From positions 248,001-312,000 of the forward strand of contig OW818681.1 of the NCBI GenBank assembly GCA_942493075.1: DNA of 64,000 nt, given 5' to 3'. Every line of letters begins with the position of its first letter. Position 1 is the stretch's first letter. Below are positions 33,599 through 42,348 of the stretch, piece by piece. This DNA is from JBBQYD01 sp942493075 (lineage in GTDB: Bacteria; Verrucomicrobiota; Verrucomicrobiia; Limisphaerales; UBA8199). The notes below the pieces were generated by a model. It was not told the DNA's origin and searched no databases. It saw only the letters and a program-made list of their open reading frames with translations. The translations under genes and the position numbers were made by a program.

Positions 33599-34984
33599 AT
33601 GTGTTGCAAGGTTCTACTGGTAGATGACGATCCACTCGTTCTGGATCTGTTTGCCCCTCGGCTTCAAAGCGAGGGATACCAGGTGTTCTGTGCCGCTTGC
33701 GGTAACGATGCCCTGGCAATCTTCGAGCGCGAGTCCATCCACCTGGCGATTCTGGATTGCTCATTACCCGACCTCTCGGGCGAGGCGGTCTATCATCAAA
33801 TGCGGGCCGCCGATCCCAACCTGCCCGTCATCTTTGTCACGGGTCATCCCAATCTGCAGACGGCTGTCTCCCTGATGCGCACCGGCGCGCGCGATTACCT
33901 GACAAAACCCTTCGGACCCGACGAACTTTCCGCACACATACGGGGTCTGCTCACTCAACCCCGCGAGCCCGCCTCCCGAACGGTTGAACAATCACTGCAA
34001 CCTTCTGGTGTCTCGGGAGGTTACTTGTTTGGAAAGTCGGAGGTGATGCGCAAACTCGATGCGCAGGTGCAAGGGTTGGCAGCCTACGCGACCGCTACCG
34101 TGCTGATCACTGGCCCCACCGGCACAGGAAAAAGCGCGGTCGCGCGAAAGATTCACGATTTAACCTGCGGCGACCGCGCACCGTTTATCGAGATCGATTG
34201 CTCCACAATCCCCCGCGACCTGTGCGAAAGTGAGCTTTTTGGCCATGAACGAGGTGCATTCACAGGCGCACACCGTACCAAGCAAGGTTTGTTCGAAGCC
34301 GCTGAACGGGGCACTGCTTTCCTGGACGAGATTGGCGAGCTGGATCTCCCCATCCAGGCTAAGTTTCTCAGAGTGCTGGAGGCGCGGCAATTCAAGCGGG
34401 TCGGCGGCCAGACTGTCTTCCCGATGGAGGCCCGCATCATTGCAGCGACCAACCGGTCGCCGGTAGACCTCGTGCGCACGGGGCAGTTCAGGGAAGATCT
34501 CTACTTTCGGCTCAACGTGGTGGAGATCTATATGCCCCCGTTGAATCAGCGAGGGGATGACATCCTGATGCTCGCCGAGCATTTCCTGGGACATTTCGCC
34601 AGGCATTACCAAAAGCACGTCACCGGCTTTTCAAACGAGGCTCTTTCCTTCCTCAAACAATGCCCTTTTCCTGGAAACGTTCGGGAATTACGCAATTTGA
34701 TCGAGCGTGCCGTCATTCGCTGCCAGGCACTGAGGATCGAAGCGAGCAACCTCGTATGTGTCGGCCGCCCTCCTGTCCCCGCATCTGGTGTTCGTTGCGC
34801 ACAACCGGCAGCGCCCTCAGAGTGCTTGCCTGGCGCACTGAATCTAGCGGAACTTGAGAAGCAACGACTCGCCGAGGCGCTGTCCAATGCGAAAGGAAAC
34901 AAAAGCCAGGCAGCAAAACTGGTCGGGCTCTCACGCACCGCCTTCTTGCGGCGGCTCACCAAACACGGGCTAATCAATGGATAA
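33599..34984 (+). CDS. NtrC-family sigma-54-dependent response regulator
   Basis: 461 residues. Receiver at 1-118 (D53 in LAILDCSLPDLSG, K103 in DYLTKPF), AAA+ domain at about 140-370 with Walker A GPTGTGKS (172-179), the sigma-54 contact loop GAFTGA (219-224), Walker B (GTAFLDEIGEL) and arginine-finger region, then a Fis-type HTH at the C-terminus (GNKSQAAKLVGLSRTAFLRR). It opens sigma-54 promoters after phosphorylation. No kinase lies next to it; the hybrid CheA and the large hybrid kinase in the window are possible partners. It probably drives the sigma-54 promoter at 30743 of its own run. Confidence 0.96.
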   Translation: MCCKVLLVDDDPLVLDLFAPRLQSEGYQVFCAACGNDALAIFERESIHLAILDCSLPDLSGEAVYHQMRAADPNLPVIFVTGHPNLQTAVSLMRTGARDYLTKPFGPDELSAHIRGLLTQPREPASRTVEQSLQPSGVSGGYLFGKSEVMRKLDAQVQGLAAYATATVLITGPTGTGKSAVARKIHDLTCGDRAPFIEIDCSTIPRDLCESELFGHERGAFTGAHRTKQGLFEAAERGTAFLDEIGELDLPIQAKFLRVLEARQFKRVGGQTVFPMEARIIAATNRSPVDLVRTGQFREDLYFRLNVVEIYMPPLNQRGDDILMLAEHFLGHFARHYQKHVTGFSNEALSFLKQCPFPGNVRELRNLIERAVIRCQALRIEASNLVCVGRPPVPASGVRCAQPAAPSECLPGALNLAELEKQRLAEALSNAKGNKSQAAKLVGLSRTAFLRRLTKHGLING

Positions 34985-35004
34985 ATGACGATTGACTCCC
35001 GTCG

Positions 35005-37686
35005 TCAGTCGTCTTCCTCCACCTGGGTTATCGCCCAATCGGGGTACGGCGTTTCAGGTCCCTTTGCCGAGTGCCATATGATGCGATTGAGGGTGTCTTC
35101 CGGACACCGATCCGGCCCTTCAAGCGGCAGCTTCGCCGAGGCTACGGCATGCTTGCGGAGCAGGGGATGCGAGACATTTTTGGGCGCGGGATTCATCTGA
35201 TCCAACGGCACGTTGTTCGATACGCAAACAAACGGACGCAGATCCGGCGCATCAGTGAAGCAATCAAACATAGGTGTGGCCGTGGCATCCATCTGGTTCA
35301 TGGGCGGCAATCCCAGGATAAGTTCCATGGTGCGGATCAAGCTGGTTTGGTTGTACTGCGTGCTGACAACTTTTCCACGAACCGTGTAGGGGCTGATGAC
35401 ATACGCCGTGGTGCGATAGCCGCTCACGTGATCCCAGCCGGCCTGCGGATCATCCTCAATCGCAAAAATGCAGGTCTCCTTCCAAAACCGGCTATGCGAG
35501 AGCGCCTCCACAATCTGGCCGAAGGCGAGGTCGTTGTCGGCGACTTGCGCCTCAGGCGTTGGCGCACCTGAGCCAGTGCCTGAGGTGTGATCGTTCGGTA
35601 AGCAGATGATCACGAGCTCGGGGAAGTTGCCATTACGTTCGAATTCATTGAGCTCCCTGATGAACTGCGCGGCGCGAAACACATCGGGAATGTTCATGTC
35701 CCAGCCGACCGTGTTTGTGCAGAGGTAAGGCCCGAGGGAGGCCACAGCCGGACGGCTGCTGATGCGCAACGTGGAGTTCGCCGCATTCGTCCAGTCGTGC
35801 CAGGCTTGCTGAAACCCAATGCCGCCTTTGCGCTTGAGATCGATCCATGACTTTTCCGTGATAGCAAATTCGCCGTAATCTCGGAAACTCTTTCCATGCG
35901 CTAGCGCGTTATCCCACAGGAAGCCCGCGGGTGAATACGCCAGGGCATCCACGTCGTCGTCTTCCATTCCGTCGGGATAGCTGCGAGGAAAACCAGCGAA
36001 GGATTTTTCCATGTAATCCGTGGCGAATGAAGTGGTGGACCATTGATGGCCATCGGCGCTCAAGATGCCCGAGCAGTACGTATTATCGAGCAAGACAAAC
36101 TCCCGAACCATTTTATGCTGATTGGGTGTGACTCGTTCGCCAAAGACACAAAGCGAGGCGTTGCCATTGCCTTCGGGAATGTCCCCCAGCACCTGGTCAT
36201 AGGTGCGATTCTCTTTGATGATGTAAACCACGTGCTTGAAAACGCTCGGCTCGCCAACCCGTTCCGGGACCGGACGTGCCGATTGGTTGGCTCGCGGCTT
36301 TGCTGCGGCGGCTTTCAACGCCGGGTAACGCAGGTTGCGCAACGCCACCGCCGTGTGACGCTTCAACTCGCGCGCCGAGGGAATCGGCACCAGGGATACT
36401 GAGCCGTAATATTGGTGTGATGTGTATTTGGCGGCTTCGCCCGCTGCCAGGCGTTTGCCCGACCCGATGCCTTTGATGTTCGCTACGTAAAGCTCCCCTT
36501 TGGCAGAGTCCACCGCAATCGCCCCCGGGAACCAGCCTGTCGGAATGAGGCCCAGGGTCTCGGATTTTCCGGGATCGAAATCGACGACGACGATGGCGTT
36601 TTGAGTGCCGTTGCAGACGTAAAGCCGTTTGCCATTCGGCGCGAATGCCAATGCATTCGGGCTTGCTCCAAAAAGGTCGGCCGGGTTTTGTCTCATCCAG
36701 ATCGTTTCAATCACGCGCTCTTGCCTGGTATCGATGACCGACACCGTGTCGCTTCCCGCGTTGGCCACCACCACGTGGCGACCGTTGGGCGTTGCAGCCA
36801 GCGCGCTGGAATGCAACCCAACCAGGATTTCGCGAACGGGTGTCTTGTTCTCCAGATCCAGAATGGTGACCGAGCCTTCACTGGCGATATGCCGCACGGG
36901 ATCAACCCGCACCAGCGTGCCCCGTCCAGCAGGCCCTGTCAGATCGCCTGCGTTGGGGCGCCGCCCGCCCCAATTGCTGACGTAAGCTTTTCCATTCACC
37001 AGGACGACATCATAAGGCGCCACACCCACATCCCAGGTGCGCAGGAGTTTTCCCGACATAGCCTCCAATTCGAGCAAACGGTTTGAGAGATTGCCCGCCA
37101 CATAAAGGCGTTTGCCATCCGAAGATATCGCCAGGCCTGCCGGGATTTCTTCCGAGCGCCGGGGTGCGTTGGCGGGCGGCAACCCATAGCTCTGCACCGC
37201 CTGCCACTTGCCGTCCTCCTGGAGTTGAAAAACCTTGATGCTTCCATTGACGCTGGAGAGGTAGATCTTCTTCCCATCGGGCGAGAAGATCAACCCGGTA
37301 TAGCTTACCAGGGCATCCTTATCCGGACGCAAGATCTGCGGTGAAACGGCAGAAACAGCGGACTCGGAGGGAAGGGGGATGCGCTGGACGATTTCGCCCT
37401 TCACAGGATCGATGATCAATAGCTCCGGGGTTTTGCCTGAGACCACGAGCGACTTGCCATCCGGACTGAGTGCGAGCGCTTGAGGGCGCAGACCCGGCAG
37501 TTCGATTTGGCGTCCGGCGGGAGTGAGTACCTGGTTCGCCGGAGTGTTATACAGGTTGGTGCCACGAATGCCCACCGGCTCATCGGTGGTAAAGAACGGG
37601 TCTGCACCAACCATGCCCCCGGTTAGGGCCAGGCTTATATAGAGCGTCCAACGGAGCTTTTGCACGCGCAAAGGGTCAAGCGACAT
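35005..37686 (-). CDS. YVTN beta-propeller / phosphoesterase fusion protein
   Basis: 893 residues from ATG 37686, which follows GGGGAGG at ideal spacing and begins a signal peptide (LRWTLYISLALTGGMVG). Residues about 35-480 are YVTN/YncE propeller blades (LSPDGKSLVVSGKTPELLII, VANAGSDTVSVIDTRQERVI, FAPNGKRLYVCNG). Residues about 515-880 are a phosphoesterase/alkaline phosphatase-superfamily domain: IIKENRTYDQVLGDIPEGNG, LLDNTYCSGILSADGHQWS and DDPQAGWDHVSGYR. Proteins of this design are periplasmic or secreted; substrates are poorly known. Its stop is 20 bp from that of the converging NtrC gene. Confidence 0.9.
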   Translation of the reverse strand: MSLDPLRVQKLRWTLYISLALTGGMVGADPFFTTDEPVGIRGTNLYNTPANQVLTPAGRQIELPGLRPQALALSPDGKSLVVSGKTPELLIIDPVKGEIVQRIPLPSESAVSAVSPQILRPDKDALVSYTGLIFSPDGKKIYLSSVNGSIKVFQLQEDGKWQAVQSYGLPPANAPRRSEEIPAGLAISSDGKRLYVAGNLSNRLLELEAMSGKLLRTWDVGVAPYDVVLVNGKAYVSNWGGRRPNAGDLTGPAGRGTLVRVDPVRHIASEGSVTILDLENKTPVREILVGLHSSALAATPNGRHVVVANAGSDTVSVIDTRQERVIETIWMRQNPADLFGASPNALAFAPNGKRLYVCNGTQNAIVVVDFDPGKSETLGLIPTGWFPGAIAVDSAKGELYVANIKGIGSGKRLAAGEAAKYTSHQYYGSVSLVPIPSARELKRHTAVALRNLRYPALKAAAAKPRANQSARPVPERVGEPSVFKHVVYIIKENRTYDQVLGDIPEGNGNASLCVFGERVTPNQHKMVREFVLLDNTYCSGILSADGHQWSTTSFATDYMEKSFAGFPRSYPDGMEDDDVDALAYSPAGFLWDNALAHGKSFRDYGEFAITEKSWIDLKRKGGIGFQQAWHDWTNAANSTLRISSRPAVASLGPYLCTNTVGWDMNIPDVFRAAQFIRELNEFERNGNFPELVIICLPNDHTSGTGSGAPTPEAQVADNDLAFGQIVEALSHSRFWKETCIFAIEDDPQAGWDHVSGYRTTAYVISPYTVRGKVVSTQYNQTSLIRTMELILGLPPMNQMDATATPMFDCFTDAPDLRPFVCVSNNVPLDQMNPAPKNVSHPLLRKHAVASAKLPLEGPDRCPEDTLNRIIWHSAKGPETPYPDWAITQVEEDD

Positions 37687-37811
37687 AGCCTCCCCGTCAA
37701 CTCGATTCTGGAGAAAGGAGCGAACAGGAGAAGGGCACGAGAACAGAGGGAAGCCGAGACCGGAAGGCAGAGATCGGGCGCGGAGGCGCGGAGAACGCGG
37801 AGAAAAACACG

Positions 37812-37839
37812 GGTAGGGCGGCATCGCCGAGGCCGCCGA
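37812..37839 (+). repeat. Solitary REP-like palindrome
   Basis: Reads GGTAGGGCGGCATCGCC then GAGGCCGCCGA: the GTAG tetranucleotide and imperfect palindrome that form one end of the 93-bp elements at 54932 and 63457. The opposite end is not found next to it, so it is a single REP or a decayed element. Confidence 0.65.
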
Positions 37840-38159
37840 TCACACAAAAAACTGAACAGAAGGGGGACCAAGGTAACGAAGGTCAGAGGCTGAGTTGGCA
37901 TTCCTTCCTGTGTAGCGCGGTCGTCCCGACTGCGAGTTCGCGCACCGTCCCGGTGCGCCTTTGTCTACGGTGAATGAAGGAAAACGTGGGACCGCCCGGT
38001 GCGGAGACCGTGCCTTCAATACGAAAGGACGAGTCCTGAATCGGATTTGTCAGTTTAGAAGAGGTTTCAGCACTTTTGCGGTGCTACGGTTCGAATGCAA
38101 GCATGCTGTTCGAACCGGAATCAGTACTGTTTGTAGCCACAGAATCCTTTTTGATTCCA

Positions 38160-38209
38160 CCCTGGTTCATCGGGTTGGCGCCAAGCAGCGCCAACCCGAT
38201 GAACCAGGG
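38160..38209. repeat. Perfect 22-bp inverted repeat with 6-nt loop
   Basis: The arm at 38160-38181 (CCCTGGTTCATCGGGTTGGC plus GC) is exactly complementary to 38188-38209, around the loop CAAGCA. It is followed by CAATTCTTTTTT, so it has the shape of a factor-independent terminator on the plus strand, yet no plus-strand gene lies before it. The perfect arms suggest recent origin or selection. Confidence 0.85.
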
Positions 38210-38647
38210 GCAATTCTTTTTTGTATCCTCTCTACATACAGTACTGATCTAAAGCGTCACGGCACCGTCAGGGCGATTTGGTGATCACCATGATCCCTCT
38301 GCGCCGTATCCTATCCTCCCAGAATGATGAACCAGCCTTTAGCCTTCAGCCTTTCTTAGGCCGCGTGACCTCACGCGGCGGGGAGGGTTTCACGCGGAGA
38401 GAAAAAGAAGATGATCACGCCAAGACGCAAAGATGCAAAGTGGAAGACCAGCCTGCGGCAACGCCCAACCAAGCCGAAGGCTTGGCAAACAGCCGGAGTG
38501 TCGTAGCGAAGCGGAGACCTCCGGTTAGCAGACGCTCGTCTCGGCACCCCGGGGACGGGGTGCAAGAATCATGAGAGATCATTCCAAATACCAATCACGG
38601 AATGGTGGAACTGAGACACTTCGGAAGAAACGAAATGTCAAAGGGAC

Positions 38648-38676
38648 TTGCTTGACAGCATCAACTCCAATATACC
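38648..38676 (+). promoter_or_regulatory. Weak candidate promoter for the cas operon
   Basis: TTGCTT (38648-38653) and TATACC (38671-38676) are separated by 17 bp; TTGACA overlaps just downstream at 38652, but its spacing to a -10 is poor. This is the best sigma-70-like pair in the region before cas3 and is 138 bp from the cas3 start. Low certainty. Confidence 0.25.
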
Positions 38677-38813
38677 TTCCGTATAACCCAAGCACCTATG
38701 ACGGAGTTGGCGATGATATGAGATTACAAGGTGAGCTATCTGCCCACGTCTCCGAGAACAATTCTGCTCAGAAGGAGCTTCCGTGCCTTGCCCGTTTCCC
38801 GAGGTGACCAGCA

Positions 38814-41096
38814 TTGAAATATTACGCTCATACTGCTGAAGATACGAATGGGAACCCTCTCCAGGAGAGTTCCGGGCAATGGCAACCTCTAGCTTCGCAC
38901 CTTCGCAATGTCGGTGAGTTAGCCAGGAAGTTCGCTGAGCCTTTTGGTATGGGACCCGAAGCTGAGCTGACGGGATTGCTCCATGATCTTGGTAAATATG
39001 CAGAGCGGTTTCAATTGCGCCTGCGCGACCCGGCCATTCGTCACATTAACCACTGGGCAGCCGGAGCATTCGAAGCAGCCTCTTCAAAGTTGTGGGCTCC
39101 CGCCTTCAGCATCTGTGGGCATCACACAGGAATGCCTGGGTTGAAAACTGGCGCGGAGCCTGAATCACTGCACAGCGTCATCGAAAGGTTCAAAAGGCCC
39201 GAGCAGAGGCCTGAACTGACCGGACGATGCCCAGAGGACGTTAAAGAGCTGCTGCAACTCTTTGAAGCTGACGGTTTGGTGATGCCTAAGGTCACCCCCC
39301 GGCCAATCACAGACAAATTTGCAGAAAGCCTTCGAACTCGCATGCTGTTTAGCTGCTTGGTCGATGCCGACTTCCTCGATACGGCAACTCATTTCCAGCC
39401 TTTGCAGGTCGTAGACAGGAATGTCCCTGAGCTGCAGGAAAGCAAGGCGTTGAGGCTTGTTTTGGAAGCGCTCAAAGGCAAGCCCAAATCAGGACCTGTG
39501 AACGCTCTTAGGCAGAAGCTTTTGGATGACTGCCTAACATCAGCGCTGTGGCTTCCAGGGCTTTTCACCCTTACCGCCCCTACTGGGAGCGGCAAGACCC
39601 TTGCGTCCCTGGCTTTCGCGCTGAAACACATCCTGACGCATAATGAGAGACTTCCTCAAACGGATACATCGAGGCTTCGTCGGATCATCGTTGTGATTCC
39701 GTTTACCAGCATTATTGAGCAGACAGCAGCCGTGTACCGGGAGATTTTCGAAGCGCTGTTTGGCCCTGACTACGTCCTTGAACACCATAGTGTGGTAGCG
39801 CCTCGGGAACGAAAGGAAGACAGGGGCAAGGATGCGGAAGAGGAGCGGTTGCGCCGTGCACGCCTTGCGGCTGAAAACTGGGCTTCACCGATCGTTGTTA
39901 CCACCAATGTTCGCTTCTTCGAGAGCCTGTTCAGCAATCGTCCTTCGGACTGTCGCAGGCTTCACAACATCAGCCGTTCGGTTGTGCTGTTTGATGAAGT
40001 GCAGACTCTTCCGACAGGGCTGGTTCCCTCGCTGCTTTCCGCGGTTCGGCTGCTAGTCCGGGATTACGGGAGCACTGCGGTTTTTATGACAGCGACACAG
40101 CCAGCCTTTGCGTCTGCCAAAAGTGCTCTTCCCTACGGATGGGAGCCGGTGGAGATTTCAGCGAACCCGGAGGCAATGGCTGATGCGTTCAAACGAACTT
40201 CTATCGAATTGCCAAAGCCGGAAGAGACGATGTCATGGCCCGATCTTGCCTCAAGGCTGGCGACTGAGCCGCAGTCCTTATGTGTCGTCAATACAACCGA
40301 GGACGCCCGGGAGCTATTTCGATTGGTGCAGGCTTTAAGACCGGGTGAAGCATTTCATCTTTCGGCCAAAATGTGCCCGGCCCACAGGCATTCAAGAATC
40401 AAGACCATTAAAGATCGGCTGATGACCGGATTGCCCTGCTGTTTGATTTCTACGCAGTTGATCGAGGCCGGCGTGGACCTGGATTTTCCGATTGCATTTC
40501 GAGCCCTCGGACCCTTGGATTCAATTATCCAGACTGCAGGCCGATGCAATCGCGAGGGCAAACGAGACGGCAGATGCCCTGTGATTGTGTTCCGTCCCAA
40601 GGACGGAGGGCGTTTGCCTTCGGCTTACAAGCAGGTCATGACAATCACGGGGAGTTATCTCTCCCGATTCGAAGAAGCCCAGGCAAGGATTCACGAGCCG
40701 AGTTTTTACGCGCAGTATTTTGCGGAACTCTACCTGTTGATTGGTCCCGGCGCGCAGAAAGACGATCCGGTTTTTTTGGCATCGGGGGAGCTGAACTTTC
40801 CAATAGCAGCCGAAGAATGCCAGCTCATTGAAAAAGGGACACGGGCCGTTCTGGTAAAGTGGGGAGCGGGGGCTCAGTTGGCAGAAAAGCTGCAACGAAG
40901 CAAACACCTGACCGCCGCTGAATGCCGGGAGGCCCAACGCTATTCGGTGAATTTCTTCCCAAAGGCCTTTAATAAAGCCAGGGCACATGGCTACGTGTAT
41001 CAACCCTCGGAAGGCTGGGAGTTCTGGGTTTGGAACTCAGACTACAACGAGGATTACGGCCTGGGGCACTTGGATTCGGAGGACTACCTCCTATGA
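38814..41096 (+). CDS. cas3: Cas3 helicase-nuclease, type I-C
   Basis: 760 residues, TTG start at 38814 preceded by GAGGTGA at 7-nt spacing. An N-terminal HD nuclease domain carries LTGLLHDLGKYAERF and the later ICGHHTG metal-binding His residues. The SF2 helicase core has Walker A LTAPTGSGKTLAS, DEVQTLP as motif II, MTATQP as motif III and QTAGRCNREGKR as motif VI. It degrades DNA marked by the Cascade complex. It is the first gene of the cas run and its stop overlaps the next ATG (ATGA). Confidence 0.97.
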   Translation: MKYYAHTAEDTNGNPLQESSGQWQPLASHLRNVGELARKFAEPFGMGPEAELTGLLHDLGKYAERFQLRLRDPAIRHINHWAAGAFEAASSKLWAPAFSICGHHTGMPGLKTGAEPESLHSVIERFKRPEQRPELTGRCPEDVKELLQLFEADGLVMPKVTPRPITDKFAESLRTRMLFSCLVDADFLDTATHFQPLQVVDRNVPELQESKALRLVLEALKGKPKSGPVNALRQKLLDDCLTSALWLPGLFTLTAPTGSGKTLASLAFALKHILTHNERLPQTDTSRLRRIIVVIPFTSIIEQTAAVYREIFEALFGPDYVLEHHSVVAPRERKEDRGKDAEEERLRRARLAAENWASPIVVTTNVRFFESLFSNRPSDCRRLHNISRSVVLFDEVQTLPTGLVPSLLSAVRLLVRDYGSTAVFMTATQPAFASAKSALPYGWEPVEISANPEAMADAFKRTSIELPKPEETMSWPDLASRLATEPQSLCVVNTTEDARELFRLVQALRPGEAFHLSAKMCPAHRHSRIKTIKDRLMTGLPCCLISTQLIEAGVDLDFPIAFRALGPLDSIIQTAGRCNREGKRDGRCPVIVFRPKDGGRLPSAYKQVMTITGSYLSRFEEAQARIHEPSFYAQYFAELYLLIGPGAQKDDPVFLASGELNFPIAAEECQLIEKGTRAVLVKWGAGAQLAEKLQRSKHLTAAECREAQRYSVNFFPKAFNKARAHGYVYQPSEGWEFWVWNSDYNEDYGLGHLDSEDYLL

Positions 41097-41629
41097 AAGA
41101 CTCTCATCCAATTGGCTGCTGCAGACATGATTTCTACCAGAGGTTGAGTTGTTCAATCTGTATCGATAAAGAAGCCGTCTGGCACGCTCGCCAGACGGCT
41201 CTTATTGGTCCGCTACACAGAAGGCCAATCAATATTTCAATCCGCGCCAGTGTGTTTGGCGTTCAAACTCCAAGATGCCTGGTCAGGGTTGACGAAGCAA
41301 ATGGAATGGTGTTACAGTCTGCCATTGAATGGCCATCTGTAAATATGAAACGCCAACAATCGGTAACAGCCTTGATTCAAGCACATCGCAATTCGTGCAC
41401 TAAACCCATGCAATGGTTCGCTGGTGCACAGGTCGCCCCCAGACGTCACCCTTGGGACGAACAGGAACTGAGCTTTTCGACAAGAGCATGGTTTGACGTT
41501 GAGTTGGACACGGGAGCGGAGGCGCAGTTGGCGGTGCGTAGGTTGTCCAGACAAGGTTTTCTGATTTCTCCGATTCACGATCATTCACTTCGAGCGAAGC
41601 ATGTCTTCGCCTATGGAATACCCAAATGA
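41093..41629 (+). CDS. Unrecognised 178-aa protein encoded inside the cas operon
   Basis: Starts at ATG 41093 and ends at TGA 41629. Its start overlaps the cas3 stop as ATGA and its stop overlaps the cas5c start as ATGA, so it is almost certainly translated with the cas genes. I do not recognise the family. Near the N-terminus is a Cys/His cluster (C9, C10, H12, C20, C23; GCCRHDFYQRLSCSIC) that could bind zinc. The middle is beta-rich (NISIRASVFGV, CLVRVDEANGMVL), and the C-terminal part is basic with His (SPIHDHSLRAKH). No membrane helix or signal peptide. The usual I-C order is cas3-cas5-cas8-cas7-cas4-cas1-cas2, so it is an extra gene. An accessory or regulatory role in interference is the obvious guess. 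Confidence 0.85.
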   Translation: MKDSHPIGCCRHDFYQRLSCSICIDKEAVWHARQTALIGPLHRRPINISIRASVFGVQTPRCLVRVDEANGMVLQSAIEWPSVNMKRQQSVTALIQAHRNSCTKPMQWFAGAQVAPRRHPWDEQELSFSTRAWFDVELDTGAEAQLAVRRLSRQGFLISPIHDHSLRAKHVFAYGIPK

Positions 41630-42348
41630 ACACCACCATATATCTGAGAACCTGGGGAGGGCTTGCTTGCTTCACCCGGCCGGAAATGAAAGTGGAGCGA
41701 GTGAGCTACCCTGTCATGACACCAAGCGCTGCCAGGGGGTTGCTGGAATCGATCCTATACAAGCCCCAATTCCGGTGGCGAATACATAGGATAGCGGTTC
41801 GCAAGCCGATCCGGTTTCTTTCTTTTCGAAGGAATGAAGTGAAATCCCGTCTTTCCGTACGTAACCCCGAGCCATTGTTGGCGGATGAGGATCGCACGCA
41901 GAGGAATACGCTGGCATTGCAGGATGTGGAGTATGTGATCGAAGCAAGCCTGGTGCTCACGCCGCTAGCAGGAAGGCCCCGAAGACAGCCCGGTTCTGAC
42001 GAGGATGAATCGGACGATACGCCTGCGAAGTATCTCGCCATGTTCCAACGGCGGGCAGAGAAGGGCCAGTGCTTTACTCAGCCATGCTTTGGTTGCAGGG
42101 AGTTCCCTGCCTTTTTCGAACTGGCAGACAAGCAGGCATTGCACGTCTCACCAGGCATGAATCCGGATAGCGACTTAGGCCTGATGCTGTACGACGTCTT
42201 TGATCTGGATGTCGCACGAGATCAAGCGCCAGGCAAAGTGGAGAAGCCGAACCCCAGGATAACATTCTTTCCGGCCCGCCTCTCAGCAGGTGTCCTGGAG
42301 GTGCCGCCATGGGAACAGGTCAGAAAACAGCACGGAGGTGCCCGATGA
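41626..42348 (+). CDS. cas5c: Cas5c (Cas5d), crRNA-processing endonuclease of type I-C
   Basis: 240 residues. The N-terminus TIYLRTWGGLACFTRPEMKV with ERVSYPVMTPSAARGLLESI is the typical Cas5 RAMP start, followed by WRIHRIAVRKPIRF. In type I-C, Cas5 replaces Cas6: it cleaves the pre-crRNA at the base of the repeat hairpin and stays bound to the 5' handle. FRRNEVKSRL is in the region that carries catalytic Lys/His in homologues. Overlaps by 4 nt with genes on both sides. Confidence 0.95.
   Translation: MNTTIYLRTWGGLACFTRPEMKVERVSYPVMTPSAARGLLESILYKPQFRWRIHRIAVRKPIRFLSFRRNEVKSRLSVRNPEPLLADEDRTQRNTLALQDVEYVIEASLVLTPLAGRPRRQPGSDEDESDDTPAKYLAMFQRRAEKGQCFTQPCFGCREFPAFFELADKQALHVSPGMNPDSDLGLMLYDVFDLDVARDQAPGKVEKPNPRITFFPARLSAGVLEVPPWEQVRKQHGGAR

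Larger units (their letters stand above)
37687..38813. other. Repeat-rich intergenic region upstream of cas3
   Basis: About 1.1 kb with no convincing gene; the longest frames lack ribosome binding sites and recognisable products. It contains a solitary GTAG palindrome (37812), an ACAGRAGGG-type direct repeat also seen near 62250 and 63385, hairpins GCGCACCG/CGGTGCGC (near 37940) and CCGCGTGA/TCACGCGG (near 38360), a perfect 22-bp hairpin (38160), and the hairpin GCACCCC/GGGGTGC near 38550. The last 250 bases should carry the cas operon promoter. Confidence 0.75.

Noticed and set aside
38571..38807. 78-codon frame just before cas3
   Set aside because: No ribosome binding site or homology sensed; the region is expected to be the cas promoter and leader sequence.
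39997..40018. DEVQ instead of DEVH in Cas3 motif II as a defect
   Set aside because: This variant is, to my knowledge, normal in many type I-C Cas3 proteins, so it is not evidence of inactivity.
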